From RUG14223 sp051881075 (lineage in GTDB: Bacteria; Bacillota; Clostridia; Oscillospirales; Acutalibacteraceae), in contig JBJEPE010000091.1 of assembly GCA_051881075.1 (NCBI GenBank), forward strand, positions 1-31,701: 31,701 nt of DNA, written 5' to 3'. Below, piece by piece: positions 14,982 to 22,657 of the stretch (position 1 is its first letter; each line of letters begins with the position of its first letter). The notes beneath the pieces are model-generated. The model ran no database searches. It had not been told where the DNA came from and saw only the letters and a program-made list of their open reading frames with translations. The position numbers and the translations under genes are program-made.

Positions 14982-16298
14982 TTAACTATACAGATAGTCG
15001 TTTTTATTTGCATTAGCCTCTAAGAAAGCCTCATTTACAGACTCATCTTTTATAATTTTAAGGTACGCTATCATATCCTTAGAAAATTGTTGGAGCTTAG
15101 AATGGTATATTGTAGTCCAGACAGCCTCGTGGTTCTCTGCCTGAGAAATAAGCTTGCCGGAGTATTTATCAGCCGTAAACAGGAATGTTATGCACTTTTC
15201 GCCTGTATCGGTTAATAGCTTATCAGCAACACCGCACAACTTGATATCAGAAATCTCAAGTCCTGTTTGTTCTTTTACGTTACGAACTAGTGCTTGAGTA
15301 ACACTCTCGTTTTTCTTTACAAATCCACCCGGCAAAATCAAGTTTTTCAAAGACTTTTCTGCACCTGTATTCTTGTTAAGTAAAAGCACTTTACGTGTTG
15401 TAAAGTCGCTTAAATAGCACATCGCCATTACTGCTGTTTTAGCTACATGGGCATCTGTGTCATCAAGATATGCGTGCTTTGATACAACAACTCCGTCATA
15501 TTTTTGTTTAAACTGAACACGTCCCGTAAAGGTTTCATCACATGACGGGCAATAAAAGCTTGATACAAAATTCTTGCCCTTTAACAGCCATTGCGTTTTT
15601 TGCTCGGTTTTTCCCGAACAGTGAATACAGTCAAATGTAATACTTGACTTGTCTATCTGAGGATCGTCAATATCCAGTATAACAAAAGTCTTAAACATAA
15701 GTCTGCCGTAAAAATCATCCGATGTTGCATCCTCAATAAACGCTGCCAGCTTTTCTTTGGAATAAACTCTTTTAAAGCACTCATATGCTAAGATACTGTC
15801 ATCCAACGCTCTATGATGTTCAACCCCATCCAGATCTATATTCAGCATTTCGGCGGTAGCCTGAAGCCCTATTTGATTAGTGATATCAACATCTAAACAA
15901 GCGGAGCAAAAAGCCTGTGCATCTACATACTTTGATATAAAATCTATTCTGTCGGTTTTTAAGTAATACTCTGTATTTTCTAATAATGTCTTAATATCTG
16001 ACTTTCCCCAAGTCAGGATAATTGAATTTTCACCGACAAATTTTTTGAATTTACTCAAAACATGTGTAAAGGTATGGCCGGATTTCTGCAAGAGTTCATT
16101 AGTGATATGTGTCAAGTTTTTTATCTTGCCACTTATTTTTTTGTTAATTTGGGGCTTAACAAGCATAGAAAACCTATCAATAATCTCCATATTCTCTGAT
16201 ACCTTAACTGCACCAAATTCAATTATTTCGTTAATGTGCTTATAATCCTTTCGGCTAACCGCACCATTCCATTCCATGTCAAGAATAATAAAATTCAT
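14982..16298 (-). CDS. DEDDh exonuclease - zinc ribbon - degenerate Nudix fusion protein
   Basis: A 438-residue three-part protein. Residues about 1-185 are a DEDDh 3'-5' exonuclease: Asp7/Glu9 (LDMEWN), Asp101 (WGKSD), and His162-x4-Asp167 (HRALDDS), resembling KapD/inhibitor-of-KinA-type exonucleases. Residues about 222-262 form a zinc ribbon from two CxxC pairs (DCIHC, YCPSC). Residues about 285-420 look like a Nudix domain: LPGGFVKKNE then RNVKEQTGLEI. Compared with Gx5Ex7REUxEExGU, the first glycine and glutamate, arginine, one later glutamate and the last glycine are kept, but two metal-binding glutamates are replaced (RE to RN, EE to EQ). Nudix hydrolysis is therefore doubtful. It follows typA by 15 bp and ends in a terminator. 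Role unknown; RNA processing is plausible. Confidence 0.75.
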   Translation of the reverse strand: MNFIILDMEWNGAVSRKDYKHINEIIEFGAVKVSENMEIIDRFSMLVKPQINKKISGKIKNLTHITNELLQKSGHTFTHVLSKFKKFVGENSIILTWGKSDIKTLLENTEYYLKTDRIDFISKYVDAQAFCSACLDVDITNQIGLQATAEMLNIDLDGVEHHRALDDSILAYECFKRVYSKEKLAAFIEDATSDDFYGRLMFKTFVILDIDDPQIDKSSITFDCIHCSGKTEQKTQWLLKGKNFVSSFYCPSCDETFTGRVQFKQKYDGVVVSKHAYLDDTDAHVAKTAVMAMCYLSDFTTRKVLLLNKNTGAEKSLKNLILPGGFVKKNESVTQALVRNVKEQTGLEISDIKLCGVADKLLTDTGEKCITFLFTADKYSGKLISQAENHEAVWTTIYHSKLQQFSKDMIAYLKIIKDESVNEAFLEANANKNDYLYS

Positions 16299-16313
16299 AA
16301 GTACAACTCCGTA

Positions 16314-18137
16314 TTAAGCTTTTTCTTTGCTGGCCTTCTTCATACGTTGCTCTTTGTTCAAAATAACTTTTCTGAGTCTGATGCTCTTAGGAGTTATCTC
16401 AACAAGTTCATCATCAGCGATAAATTCAAGTGATTGCTCAAGACTTAAGATTGACGGCGGCGTAAGCTTAAGCGCCTCATCAGAGCCTGCGGCACGGGTA
16501 TTTGTTATATGCTTTTTCTTGCATACATTAACAGTTACATCCTCTGACTTAGGGCTTGCGCCAACTATCATTCCCTCATAAACCGCTACACCGGGGCCAA
16601 CGAACATTCTGCCACGTTCCTGTGCGGCAAACAGACCGTAGCCCGTTGTATCGCCTGTTTCGTGAGCAATTAGTGAACCCTGTGAACGCTTCATCATTTC
16701 GCCCTTGTATGGCTCATAGCAATCAAATATATGGTTCATAATGCCGTTACCGTTGGTATCCGTCATAAATTCCGGACGATAACCCATCAGTCCTCTGGCC
16801 GGTATTTTGAACGACATATATGTTATGCCGTTTTCGCGTGTTATCATGTCAAGCAATTCAGCTTTACGTGTTCCAAGCTTTTCCATAACGTGTCCTACAT
16901 ATTCCTCCGGAACCTCTATCATAAGCATTTCCATTGGTTCACAGACAACACCGTCTATATTTTTTAATATAACCTTAGGTCTTGATACCTGAAATTCATA
17001 ATTCTGGCGGCGCATTGTTTCTATAAGTATTGAAAGATGAAGCTCACCCCTGCCAGATACACGGAATGTATCTGTAGAATCCGTTTCTTCTACACGCATG
17101 GCAACATTAGTTTCAACCTCTTTAAAAAGACGATCTCTTAAATTTCTGGAGGTAACATACTTGCCCTCTTTACCTGCAAACGGGCTGTCATTTACCATAA
17201 ACAGCATTGATACAGTAGGTTCGTCTATCTTAACAAACGGCAAGGCCTCGGGATGCTCAATGTCGCAGACGGTTTCACCTATATTAAGATCAGCTATACC
17301 CGAAACAGCCACGATATCGCCGAGCTGAGCGCTTTCTGTTTCTACACGCTTCAAACCCTCGAACTGATACAGCTTAACTATTTTGACGTTACGTGTACTT
17401 CCGTCACGGCAACACAGCACTGCCTGCTGACCGCTCTTTACGCTGCCTCTCTCTACTCTGCCCACACCAATTCTACCAATATAGTCATCATAGTCTATAT
17501 TTGAGAATAAAAGCTGTAACGGGCCGCCCATTTCTCCGCTTGGTGCAGGCACCTCATCGATTATCATATCAAAGAGAGGCGTCATATCAGTACCCTTTTC
17601 ATGTGCATCATACGAAGCATAGCCATCTTTGGCAGAAGCATAAACAACCGGGAAATCGAGCTGATCTTCATCTGCGCCAAGCTCAATGAATAAATCAAGA
17701 ACTTCGTCAACTACTTCTTCAGGACGAGCGCCCGGACGATCTATCTTATTAACTACAACAACTGGCTTTTTGTGCAGACCGAGTGCCTTTTTAAGAACAA
17801 ATCTTGTCTGAGGCATACAGCCCTCAAAGGCATCTACAAGCAATAAAACTCCGTCAACCATCATCAGTATACGCTCAACTTCTCCGCCAAAGTCAGCGTG
17901 ACCCGGTGTGTCAACGATATTTATCTTTGTACCCTTATACATTACAGCCGTGTTTTTAGAAAGGATTGTTATTCCTCTTTCTCTTTCAAGGTCGTTAGAG
18001 TCCATTACTCTTTCCGCAACCTCTTCATTCTCTCTGAATATACCGCTTTGATGTAGCATTTGATCAACAAGTGTGGTTTTTCCATGGTCAACGTGAGCTA
18101 TAATTGCGATATTTCTTAGATTATTTCTTGTATCCAT
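16314..18137 (-). CDS. typA: Ribosome-associated translational GTPase TypA/BipA
   Basis: A 607-residue GTPase of standard length. Walker A AHVDHGKTTL (residues 14-23), RERGITI switch I, DTPGHADFGGEVER (G3) and NKIDRPGARPEEV (G4) are intact; EF-G-like domains II-V and the BipA-specific C-terminal domain follow, including SQGSLIAHETGDTTGYGL and ITNTRAAGSDEALKL. The protein binds the 70S ribosome and aids assembly or translation under stress. The start is ATG with GGGGAAAG upstream and promoter at 18173-18201. Downstream is the exonuclease fusion, probably co-transcribed. Confidence 0.97.
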   Translation of the reverse strand: MDTRNNLRNIAIIAHVDHGKTTLVDQMLHQSGIFRENEEVAERVMDSNDLERERGITILSKNTAVMYKGTKINIVDTPGHADFGGEVERILMMVDGVLLLVDAFEGCMPQTRFVLKKALGLHKKPVVVVNKIDRPGARPEEVVDEVLDLFIELGADEDQLDFPVVYASAKDGYASYDAHEKGTDMTPLFDMIIDEVPAPSGEMGGPLQLLFSNIDYDDYIGRIGVGRVERGSVKSGQQAVLCCRDGSTRNVKIVKLYQFEGLKRVETESAQLGDIVAVSGIADLNIGETVCDIEHPEALPFVKIDEPTVSMLFMVNDSPFAGKEGKYVTSRNLRDRLFKEVETNVAMRVEETDSTDTFRVSGRGELHLSILIETMRRQNYEFQVSRPKVILKNIDGVVCEPMEMLMIEVPEEYVGHVMEKLGTRKAELLDMITRENGITYMSFKIPARGLMGYRPEFMTDTNGNGIMNHIFDCYEPYKGEMMKRSQGSLIAHETGDTTGYGLFAAQERGRMFVGPGVAVYEGMIVGASPKSEDVTVNVCKKKHITNTRAAGSDEALKLTPPSILSLEQSLEFIADDELVEITPKSIRLRKVILNKEQRMKKASKEKA

Positions 18138-18172
18138 TTTACTTTCCCCTCACTATTTATTCACAAACATAT

Positions 18173-18201
18173 ATTATATCACAAACTTTCGCAAATTACA
18201 A
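18173..18201 (-). promoter_or_regulatory. Probable typA promoter
   Basis: On the minus strand TTGTAA, 17-bp spacer, perfect TATAAT, about 35 nt upstream of the typA ATG. Confidence 0.6.
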
Positions 18202-18386
18202 GCCTTATTCACCCGATTTATCGGATTTAAACGCATTTTAAGTATGGAATTAAAAGTATAGTATCACAGACATATTTTTTAATTAAAACATTATGCAGAA
18301 TGATGCCGGAATTATTAAAAATATAATCGTTTTGATCTTTTTACATTAGATTATAAATTTAAGCTCATCCTGTCTAGAATCTTTTT

Positions 18387-18400
18387 TGGAAACGTTTTCA
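18387..18400 (+). promoter_or_regulatory. cre-like / LacI-family operator-like site 1
   Basis: TGGAAACGTTTTCA fits the catabolite-response consensus TGWAANCGNTNWCA at every fixed position except one (G at the first W). It lies 185 bp upstream of the typA promoter, in a gene-free stretch. Confidence 0.35.
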
Positions 18401-18474
18401 TGGACTGATTTCTGAGCTGACAAAATATACTATTTAACAAACAAAGTTGACTTATTATGCTACTTGGAAACGTT

Positions 18475-18488
18475 ACCGAAAATAAAAT
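18475..18488 (+). promoter_or_regulatory. cre-like / LacI-family operator-like site 2
   Basis: TGGAAACGTTACCG shares the first ten bases of site 1, centred exactly 88 bp away. Its core GGAAACGTTACC is nearly palindromic around the central CG, as in LacI-family operators. It matches the cre consensus less well than site 1. Confidence 0.3.
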
Positions 18489-18983
18489 TCAGAATAAATA
18501 ACTACATATTAATCTATCCCACAGCAATATGCTACTATCAAAGTGCCGTTTACACAACCTACCGTTTCTGTTATTTAAAACAGTCATATAGATAAATATA
18601 CATACATCTACCGGTTTTAATCTATCATTTTAGATAAAGTCTTTGTTTTGCTGATATCCATCTCGACCGTCTGTTTATAATAGCTTTTTCGGTTAGCATG
18701 GTATCAAGCACTATTAGGTTAATACGCTTGTACTTTGGTATCTGCATATAATCAATTTGATGTATATGCCACTACATAGCCTGCATTCCGCTAAATTTCG
18801 CCTACAATCCCATCAAAGCTTAATCGCTATTGTAGGGCTATAATTTTCAATATTCCTAATACATACCCAAACAAGCTAGAAATCAGCAATATATTTCGTC
18901 TTATATTGATTATTCCGCTTTTTTATTACAAAATGCAAAAATCAGCATAGCTTTTTAAATACTGTGCCGATCTAAGATACATA

Positions 18984-19015
18984 TAAAAACCGCACATACC
19001 GAAAAATATGTGCGG
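18984..19015 (-). terminator. Terminator of the pilin-sortase operon
   Basis: A perfect 9-bp GC-rich stem CCGCACATA/TATGTGCGG (18990-18998 with 19007-19015) just after the sortase stop, followed on the minus strand by a T-run (complement of the A-run at 18985-18989). Confidence 0.85.
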
Positions 19016-19027
19016 CATTTATTTCAA

Positions 19028-19642
19028 TTAATTCTCAGCGTGATCACAAACAACGGTAATTCTTGCCTGTCCGCTGTAATTACAGGTAAAAAGCGTAAGC
19101 GGCCAATTTCCGGAGGTCATTTCTTCTACTTCATATGGGTTAAGTATAATTGTATCGGCAACCACATAATTAAATACATTACCGTCCGCATCAATGAAAA
19201 TTACCGTATCCCCTATCGATATATCAGCAAGCTTGCCAAAATGCGACATAAAGTTATGCGCCGCTATTACAAAATTATCCTTATACACCGAGCCTGAGTA
19301 TCTGCACGGCGCAATCGTAAGTCCATCATAGCTAAACTCGTTAAGAACAGGCAGTTCCAAACCCAGACTAGGTATCTGTAATATGCCGGAATAATAATTA
19401 TCGTCTACTTTTTTAACAGGCATTTCAATATCCGGAGTAATCATGTAATTTGGTATATCTTCATTCGGTAGTGATAAATCCGGAAAAATCGGTTTTATTT
19501 CAAGCTTTTGAATGATAGACTGTGATAACTCGCCGGCTTTTAGGTCAGCTTGTAAGTTGTATAAAGTAAGTCCTATGGCGGAGGCTATCATCAATAAACC
19601 CACAAATATGCAAAAGCCGCCTTTACGCTTTTTAGTTTTCAC
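19028..19642 (-). CDS. Sortase (class not assigned)
   Basis: A 204-residue membrane-anchored transpeptidase. The N-terminus is basic then hydrophobic (residues about 9-30), a signal anchor. The catalytic residues are all visible: His129 in IAAHN, Cys187 in TLFTCNYS, and Arg194 in QARITVV. Sortases cut surface proteins at an LPxTG-type signal and join them to peptidoglycan or to another pilin. The start is a GTG inside the last codons of the upstream LPQTG gene (11-bp overlap), so the enzyme and substrate are coupled. The TLxTC box and small size are compatible with class D-like or pilin sortases; I cannot decide between them. Confidence 0.9.
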   Translation of the reverse strand: MKTKKRKGGFCIFVGLLMIASAIGLTLYNLQADLKAGELSQSIIQKLEIKPIFPDLSLPNEDIPNYMITPDIEMPVKKVDDNYYSGILQIPSLGLELPVLNEFSYDGLTIAPCRYSGSVYKDNFVIAAHNFMSHFGKLADISIGDTVIFIDADGNVFNYVVADTIILNPYEVEEMTSGNWPLTLFTCNYSGQARITVVCDHAEN

Positions 19643-20765
19643 TCTTGCTTCTCCTACGTCTTGAAATTCCTATAATAACAAACAGTAGTCCAACAGCGGC
19701 AAGTACAGGTATAGGCCACCAAAGCATACCTGTTTGCGGTAGCTTTTCAGGTGTGCCGGGTTTACCGGGTGTATCAGGTTTACCGGGTGTGCCGGGTGTA
19801 TCAGGTTTACCGGGTGTGCCGGGTGTATCAGGTTTGCTGGATGTACCGGGTGTATCAGGTTTGCTGGATGTACCGGGTGTATCAGGCTTGCTGGATGTGC
19901 CGGGTTCATCCGGATTCTTTTCAGGTGTGCTGGATGAACCTGAACCGGAGGATACGGAACCTCCATCCATTGTATTATATATAACAAAGGCGTTGCCTGT
20001 TCGTTCTATAGCAACTGTATATCCGTTTATTTCTGTTAATTCCTTAACAGTCCATTGTAGACTACTGTCAAGATTATTCCATGTATAGTTCCAGTTATTA
20101 TCTTGATTTAATACTTTAGTATCGCATAGCTTTGTTCCATCATATAGCTGAACAGTAACCGAATTTGAACGTGATCCGATATAACCGTCATCGTCCCACA
20201 CCTTAATTACTTCAATATTGATTTTTCCATTATCCGGTCGAGTCTCATACTTTGGCTCAGCAGACACCACATATTGCCATACATCCATTTCATCAAGATT
20301 AGGCAAACATATCATGATTGACTCAGGAAGATAGACCGAAGGGCTGAATTTTGACGTAGCACCCATAACAAGGTACAAGCCTTGGTCTATCTGCTCAAAA
20401 AAAGCCTTACCCTCGGTATTTGTCTTTGCAGAATAATCAGCCAATAATTTATCGCCTAATATGTATCCGGGCAATGTAGTTGAAAGAGTCGTATATGTTG
20501 TATCATCAATAACCGAAAAATCTATAGGATAATCCTTGTAGTCCTGCGTCACCGTGAATGCACCGTTCTCATCTACCGTAGCTATCTTATATAGATTAAA
20601 CAAAACTCCTTTAGCTGGTGTACCCTCCGGAGTAAAGCTAACGGTAAAATCAATCTTCTTCTCAGTATCAATCTGACTTATTGCAAAAGCGTATTGCGGC
20701 ACTAGAGTTGTCATAATTAACATACACAACAATATTGCAAGCATTCTTTTAATTGGTTTTTGCAA
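19632..20765 (-). CDS. LPQTG-anchored pilin-like surface protein with Cna-B domain
   Basis: A 377-residue cell-wall protein. It has a signal peptide (about 1-28, ending QYAFA), a SpaA/pilin-like N-terminal domain (about 35-165, with GVLFNLYKIATVDENGAF), a Cna-B domain (about 180-265, from KINIEVIKVWDDDGYIGSRS to NAFVIYNT), a Ser/Gly spacer, a 9-residue Pro-Thr-rich tandem repeat, and a C-terminal sorting signal: LPQTG, hydrophobic helix, and RRRR tail. The start was chosen as TTG at 20765, because GGAGG at 20774-20778 is 8 nt away; the GTG three codons earlier is part of the ribosome site itself. The following sortase gene overlaps by 11 bp and is its likely cognate enzyme. Confidence 0.9.
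   Translation of the reverse strand: MQKPIKRMLAILLCMLIMTTLVPQYAFAISQIDTEKKIDFTVSFTPEGTPAKGVLFNLYKIATVDENGAFTVTQDYKDYPIDFSVIDDTTYTTLSTTLPGYILGDKLLADYSAKTNTEGKAFFEQIDQGLYLVMGATSKFSPSVYLPESIMICLPNLDEMDVWQYVVSAEPKYETRPDNGKINIEVIKVWDDDGYIGSRSNSVTVQLYDGTKLCDTKVLNQDNNWNYTWNNLDSSLQWTVKELTEINGYTVAIERTGNAFVIYNTMDGGSVSSGSGSSSTPEKNPDEPGTSSKPDTPGTSSKPDTPGTSSKPDTPGTPGKPDTPGTPGKPDTPGKPGTPEKLPQTGMLWWPIPVLAAVGLLFVIIGISRRRRSKSEN
19751..19910 (-). repeat. 27-bp tandem repeats coding a Pro/Thr wall-spanning linker
   Basis: About five copies of the 9-residue unit SSKPDTPGT / GKPDTPGTP immediately before the LPQTG motif. The nucleotide repeats are nearly identical, so copy number probably varies between strains. 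Confidence 0.85.
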
Positions 20766-20985
20766 TTCAGACACCTCCTTATTTATTTAAAATAATATAA
20801 ATTTTTAGATTGCTTTCTTTATCGTAAATACAACATAAGCGCAAGCAAAATCGACAATGCGGCTATAGGCATAATATGATTCTATCGCTATATGCTCTAT
20901 CTAACAAAAGCTTTTATGTCTTGACAATCTTTTGGTATTACTTAGTTATTATTAGTTACTTAGAAAAACTTAGCATAGTAACACT

Positions 20986-21013
20986 TTGACAAGCCTGTCG
21001 CATCATGTAAAAT
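20986..21013 (+). promoter_or_regulatory. Orphan plus-strand promoter
   Basis: Perfect TTGACA, 16-bp spacer, TAAAAT, pointing into the gene-free stretch. No coding frame follows before the convergent asnA gene, so if active it makes a non-coding or antisense RNA. Confidence 0.35.
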
Positions 21014-21356
21014 ACAATCTTAAACTAACTAAAACGATCTTATCACATACAGCGGAAACATTATAACAACTTATCACCGTTTGAGATTAATATATTATCA
21101 ATTTAAACCATTATTGAGCCGATTAGATAAACCCGATAAAATCTACATATATATTATATACTATCATTAATACTATAAAAAGTCAATATAAAAAAATTAA
21201 TTTGTGTTATAATGTCAAAATATTTTTTTATAATCCTGTTTTTTTGGAACAATAAGTGTATATTTAGTAAATGTACAATAATAAGTTGTAGTAACAAACA
21301 GAAGCTACAAAAAACGAAAAGCATTACATATTTAGAGAAGTAAAACGCATGAAAAG

Positions 21357-21407
21357 AGCTCAGACGAAACTGCTGTTCCCAAAAGGATATGCAAATTCGC
21401 CTGAGCT
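21357..21407 (-). ncRNA. Strong long-loop hairpin, possible structured RNA or terminator
   Basis: On the minus strand, 12-nt arms AGCTCAGGCGAA (21407-21396) and TTCGTCTGAGCT (21368-21357) pair fully with one G-U; on the plus strand the same position is an A/C mismatch, so the structure favours the minus strand. The 27-nt loop can form a smaller GC/UCC stem. A CTTTTC tail follows. It may end the asnA transcript or belong to a small RNA. Confidence 0.4.
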
Positions 21408-21435
21408 ATACAATGTTTTTATCTTACATAGATTT

Positions 21436-21525
21436 TTATATTATTATCGGAAAAGCTGAATCTATAAGACTTATGAACATAGCGGCAGTTATAATTATTC
21501 TTATAAATCCGCATATCTTACTCAT
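21436..21525 (-). CDS. Possible 29-residue hydrophobic peptide
   Basis: An ATG-started frame of 29 codons downstream of asnA, encoding a mostly hydrophobic peptide (starts MSKICGFIRIIITAAMF) that could span a membrane. The ribosome site is poor (TAGAGC), and the frame lies between the asnA stop and the strong hairpin at 21357-21407. It could be a small membrane peptide or chance. Confidence 0.22.
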   Translation of the reverse strand: MSKICGFIRIIITAAMFISLIDSAFPIII

Positions 21526-21610
21526 TTTTAGCTCTACTTAAGCATTAAAATAAAAATCGATTTCAATGTTATAGTGTATTATCATATTAATAAAAAAGTA
21601 TATACCCTAA

Positions 21611-21632
21611 TTGTCTATTATTATATAGACAA
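21611..21632. repeat. 8-bp perfect hairpin after asnA stop
   Basis: TTGTCTAT and ATAGACAA with a 6-nt loop, starting 7 bp past the asnA stop codon. No T-run follows on the minus strand, so it more likely protects the mRNA end than terminates. Confidence 0.4.
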
Positions 21633-21639
21633 AAATCTA

Positions 21640-22629
21640 TTAAAGTAGTTCTATCCCTAAATCACGGCAACGCTTGATTTCATCATCAGGCCAAACGGAG
21701 GCGTGTACTTCACCGATATGAGCCTTTTGCAAGAGCAACATACAAAGTCTTGATTGACCGATACCTCCGCCTATTGTAAAAGGTAGCTTTTCTTCAACCA
21801 ACATTTTGTGAAACTCAAGGTTTAACCGATCCTCGGCATTTTCTGCCTTTAATTGCTCAAGCAAGCTATCCTTATCCACTCTTATGCCCATTGACGATAT
21901 CTCAAAGGCTGAATCGAGTATTGGATTATAAACCACAATATCACCGTTAAGCTTCCAGTCGTCATAGTCAGGGGCTCTACCGTCGTGCTTTTCGCCGGAC
22001 TTGAGTCTACTGCCTATCTGCATAATGAATACTGCGCCGTACTCTCTTGCAATTTCGTTCTCTCTCTCCTTTGCACTGAGAGCAGGATATCTGTCCTCAA
22101 GCTCCTGAGTTGTTATGAAAGATATATCCTTTTTGAGAAACATTTTAAGCTCAGGGTACTTTTGTTCTACATACTCGGCTGTTCTGTATATAGCACCGTA
22201 AATATCTCTTACGGTATTTTGCAGATACTCAACCGTTCTGTCCTCTCTTGATATGACCTTCTCCCAGTCCCATTGGTCAACGTACAATGAATGTAAATTA
22301 TCGCAATGCTCATCACGCCTTATAGCATTCATATCTGTATACAGTCCCTTGTGCATTGGGAAATTATACTTATACAGAGCCATGCGCTTCCACTTGGCAA
22401 GGCTATGCACTATCTCTACAACCTCGCCTGTTTCGAGTATATCGAATGATACAGGACGCTCTACGCCGTTAAGGTCATCGTTAAGACCTGTCTTTCTTTT
22501 AACGAAAAGCGGAGCGGAAACACGTGTAAGGTCAAGTGCTTTGCAAAGCTCGTCTTCAAATTTATGCCTTAAAAATCTTATAGCCGCCTGTGTTTCAAGA
22601 ACGCCTAATTTTGCTGTGTATTCTTTCAT
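21640..22629 (-). CDS. asnA: Aspartate-ammonia ligase (asparagine synthetase A)
   Basis: A 329-residue class-II-synthetase-like enzyme, matching the roughly 330-residue family length, making asparagine from aspartate, ammonia and ATP. Family blocks visible are LGVLETQAAIRFLRHKFED, SAPLFVKRKTGLNDDLNG, ERPVSFDI, EIVHSLAKWKRMAL and FTIGGGIGQSRLCMLLL. The start is the ATG at 22629 preceded by GAAAGAG; a GTG three codons upstream overlaps that site. It follows asnS by 28 bp on the same transcript, so synthesis of asparagine and charging of its tRNA are coupled. Confidence 0.96.
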   Translation of the reverse strand: MKEYTAKLGVLETQAAIRFLRHKFEDELCKALDLTRVSAPLFVKRKTGLNDDLNGVERPVSFDILETGEVVEIVHSLAKWKRMALYKYNFPMHKGLYTDMNAIRRDEHCDNLHSLYVDQWDWEKVISREDRTVEYLQNTVRDIYGAIYRTAEYVEQKYPELKMFLKKDISFITTQELEDRYPALSAKERENEIAREYGAVFIMQIGSRLKSGEKHDGRAPDYDDWKLNGDIVVYNPILDSAFEISSMGIRVDKDSLLEQLKAENAEDRLNLEFHKMLVEEKLPFTIGGGIGQSRLCMLLLQKAHIGEVHASVWPDDEIKRCRDLGIELL

Positions 22630-22657
22630 ATAAAACACTCTTTCACGGTAAATTATA

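Larger units (their letters stand above)
18202..18985. other. Gene-free AT-rich stretch between typA and the sortase gene
   Basis: No credible coding frame on either strand. It holds the two operator-like sites above and a small ATCTA/TAGAT hairpin near 18622-18637. No structured RNA family or mobile-element ends were recognised. Confidence 0.5.
20766..21639. other. 870-bp spacer between the asnA and pilin genes
   Basis: AT-rich and without a convincing large gene. Near the pilin side are three ACTTAG motifs (20940, 20958, 20968). A good plus-strand promoter lies at 20986-21013 and an extended -10 (TGTTATAAT) at 21205-21213, but neither has an obvious gene downstream. The asnA side has a small hydrophobic ORF and a strong hairpin, listed separately. 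No clear promoter for the pilin gene could be fixed. Confidence 0.45.

Noticed and set aside
19751..19910. Regular 27-bp repeats that could suggest a CRISPR-like array
   Set aside because: There are no spacers; the repeats are contiguous and in frame, coding the Pro/Thr linker of the LPQTG protein.
19645..20088. Long plus-strand open frames rich in Gly/Val/Tyr opposite the LPQTG gene
   Set aside because: Antisense shadows of the tandem repeat; no ribosome site, and the minus-strand frame has a signal peptide, Cna-B domain and sorting signal.
20772..20774. GTG as the start of the LPQTG protein
   Set aside because: The GTG is part of the GGAGGTG ribosome site; the TTG at 20765 has the correct 8-nt spacing.
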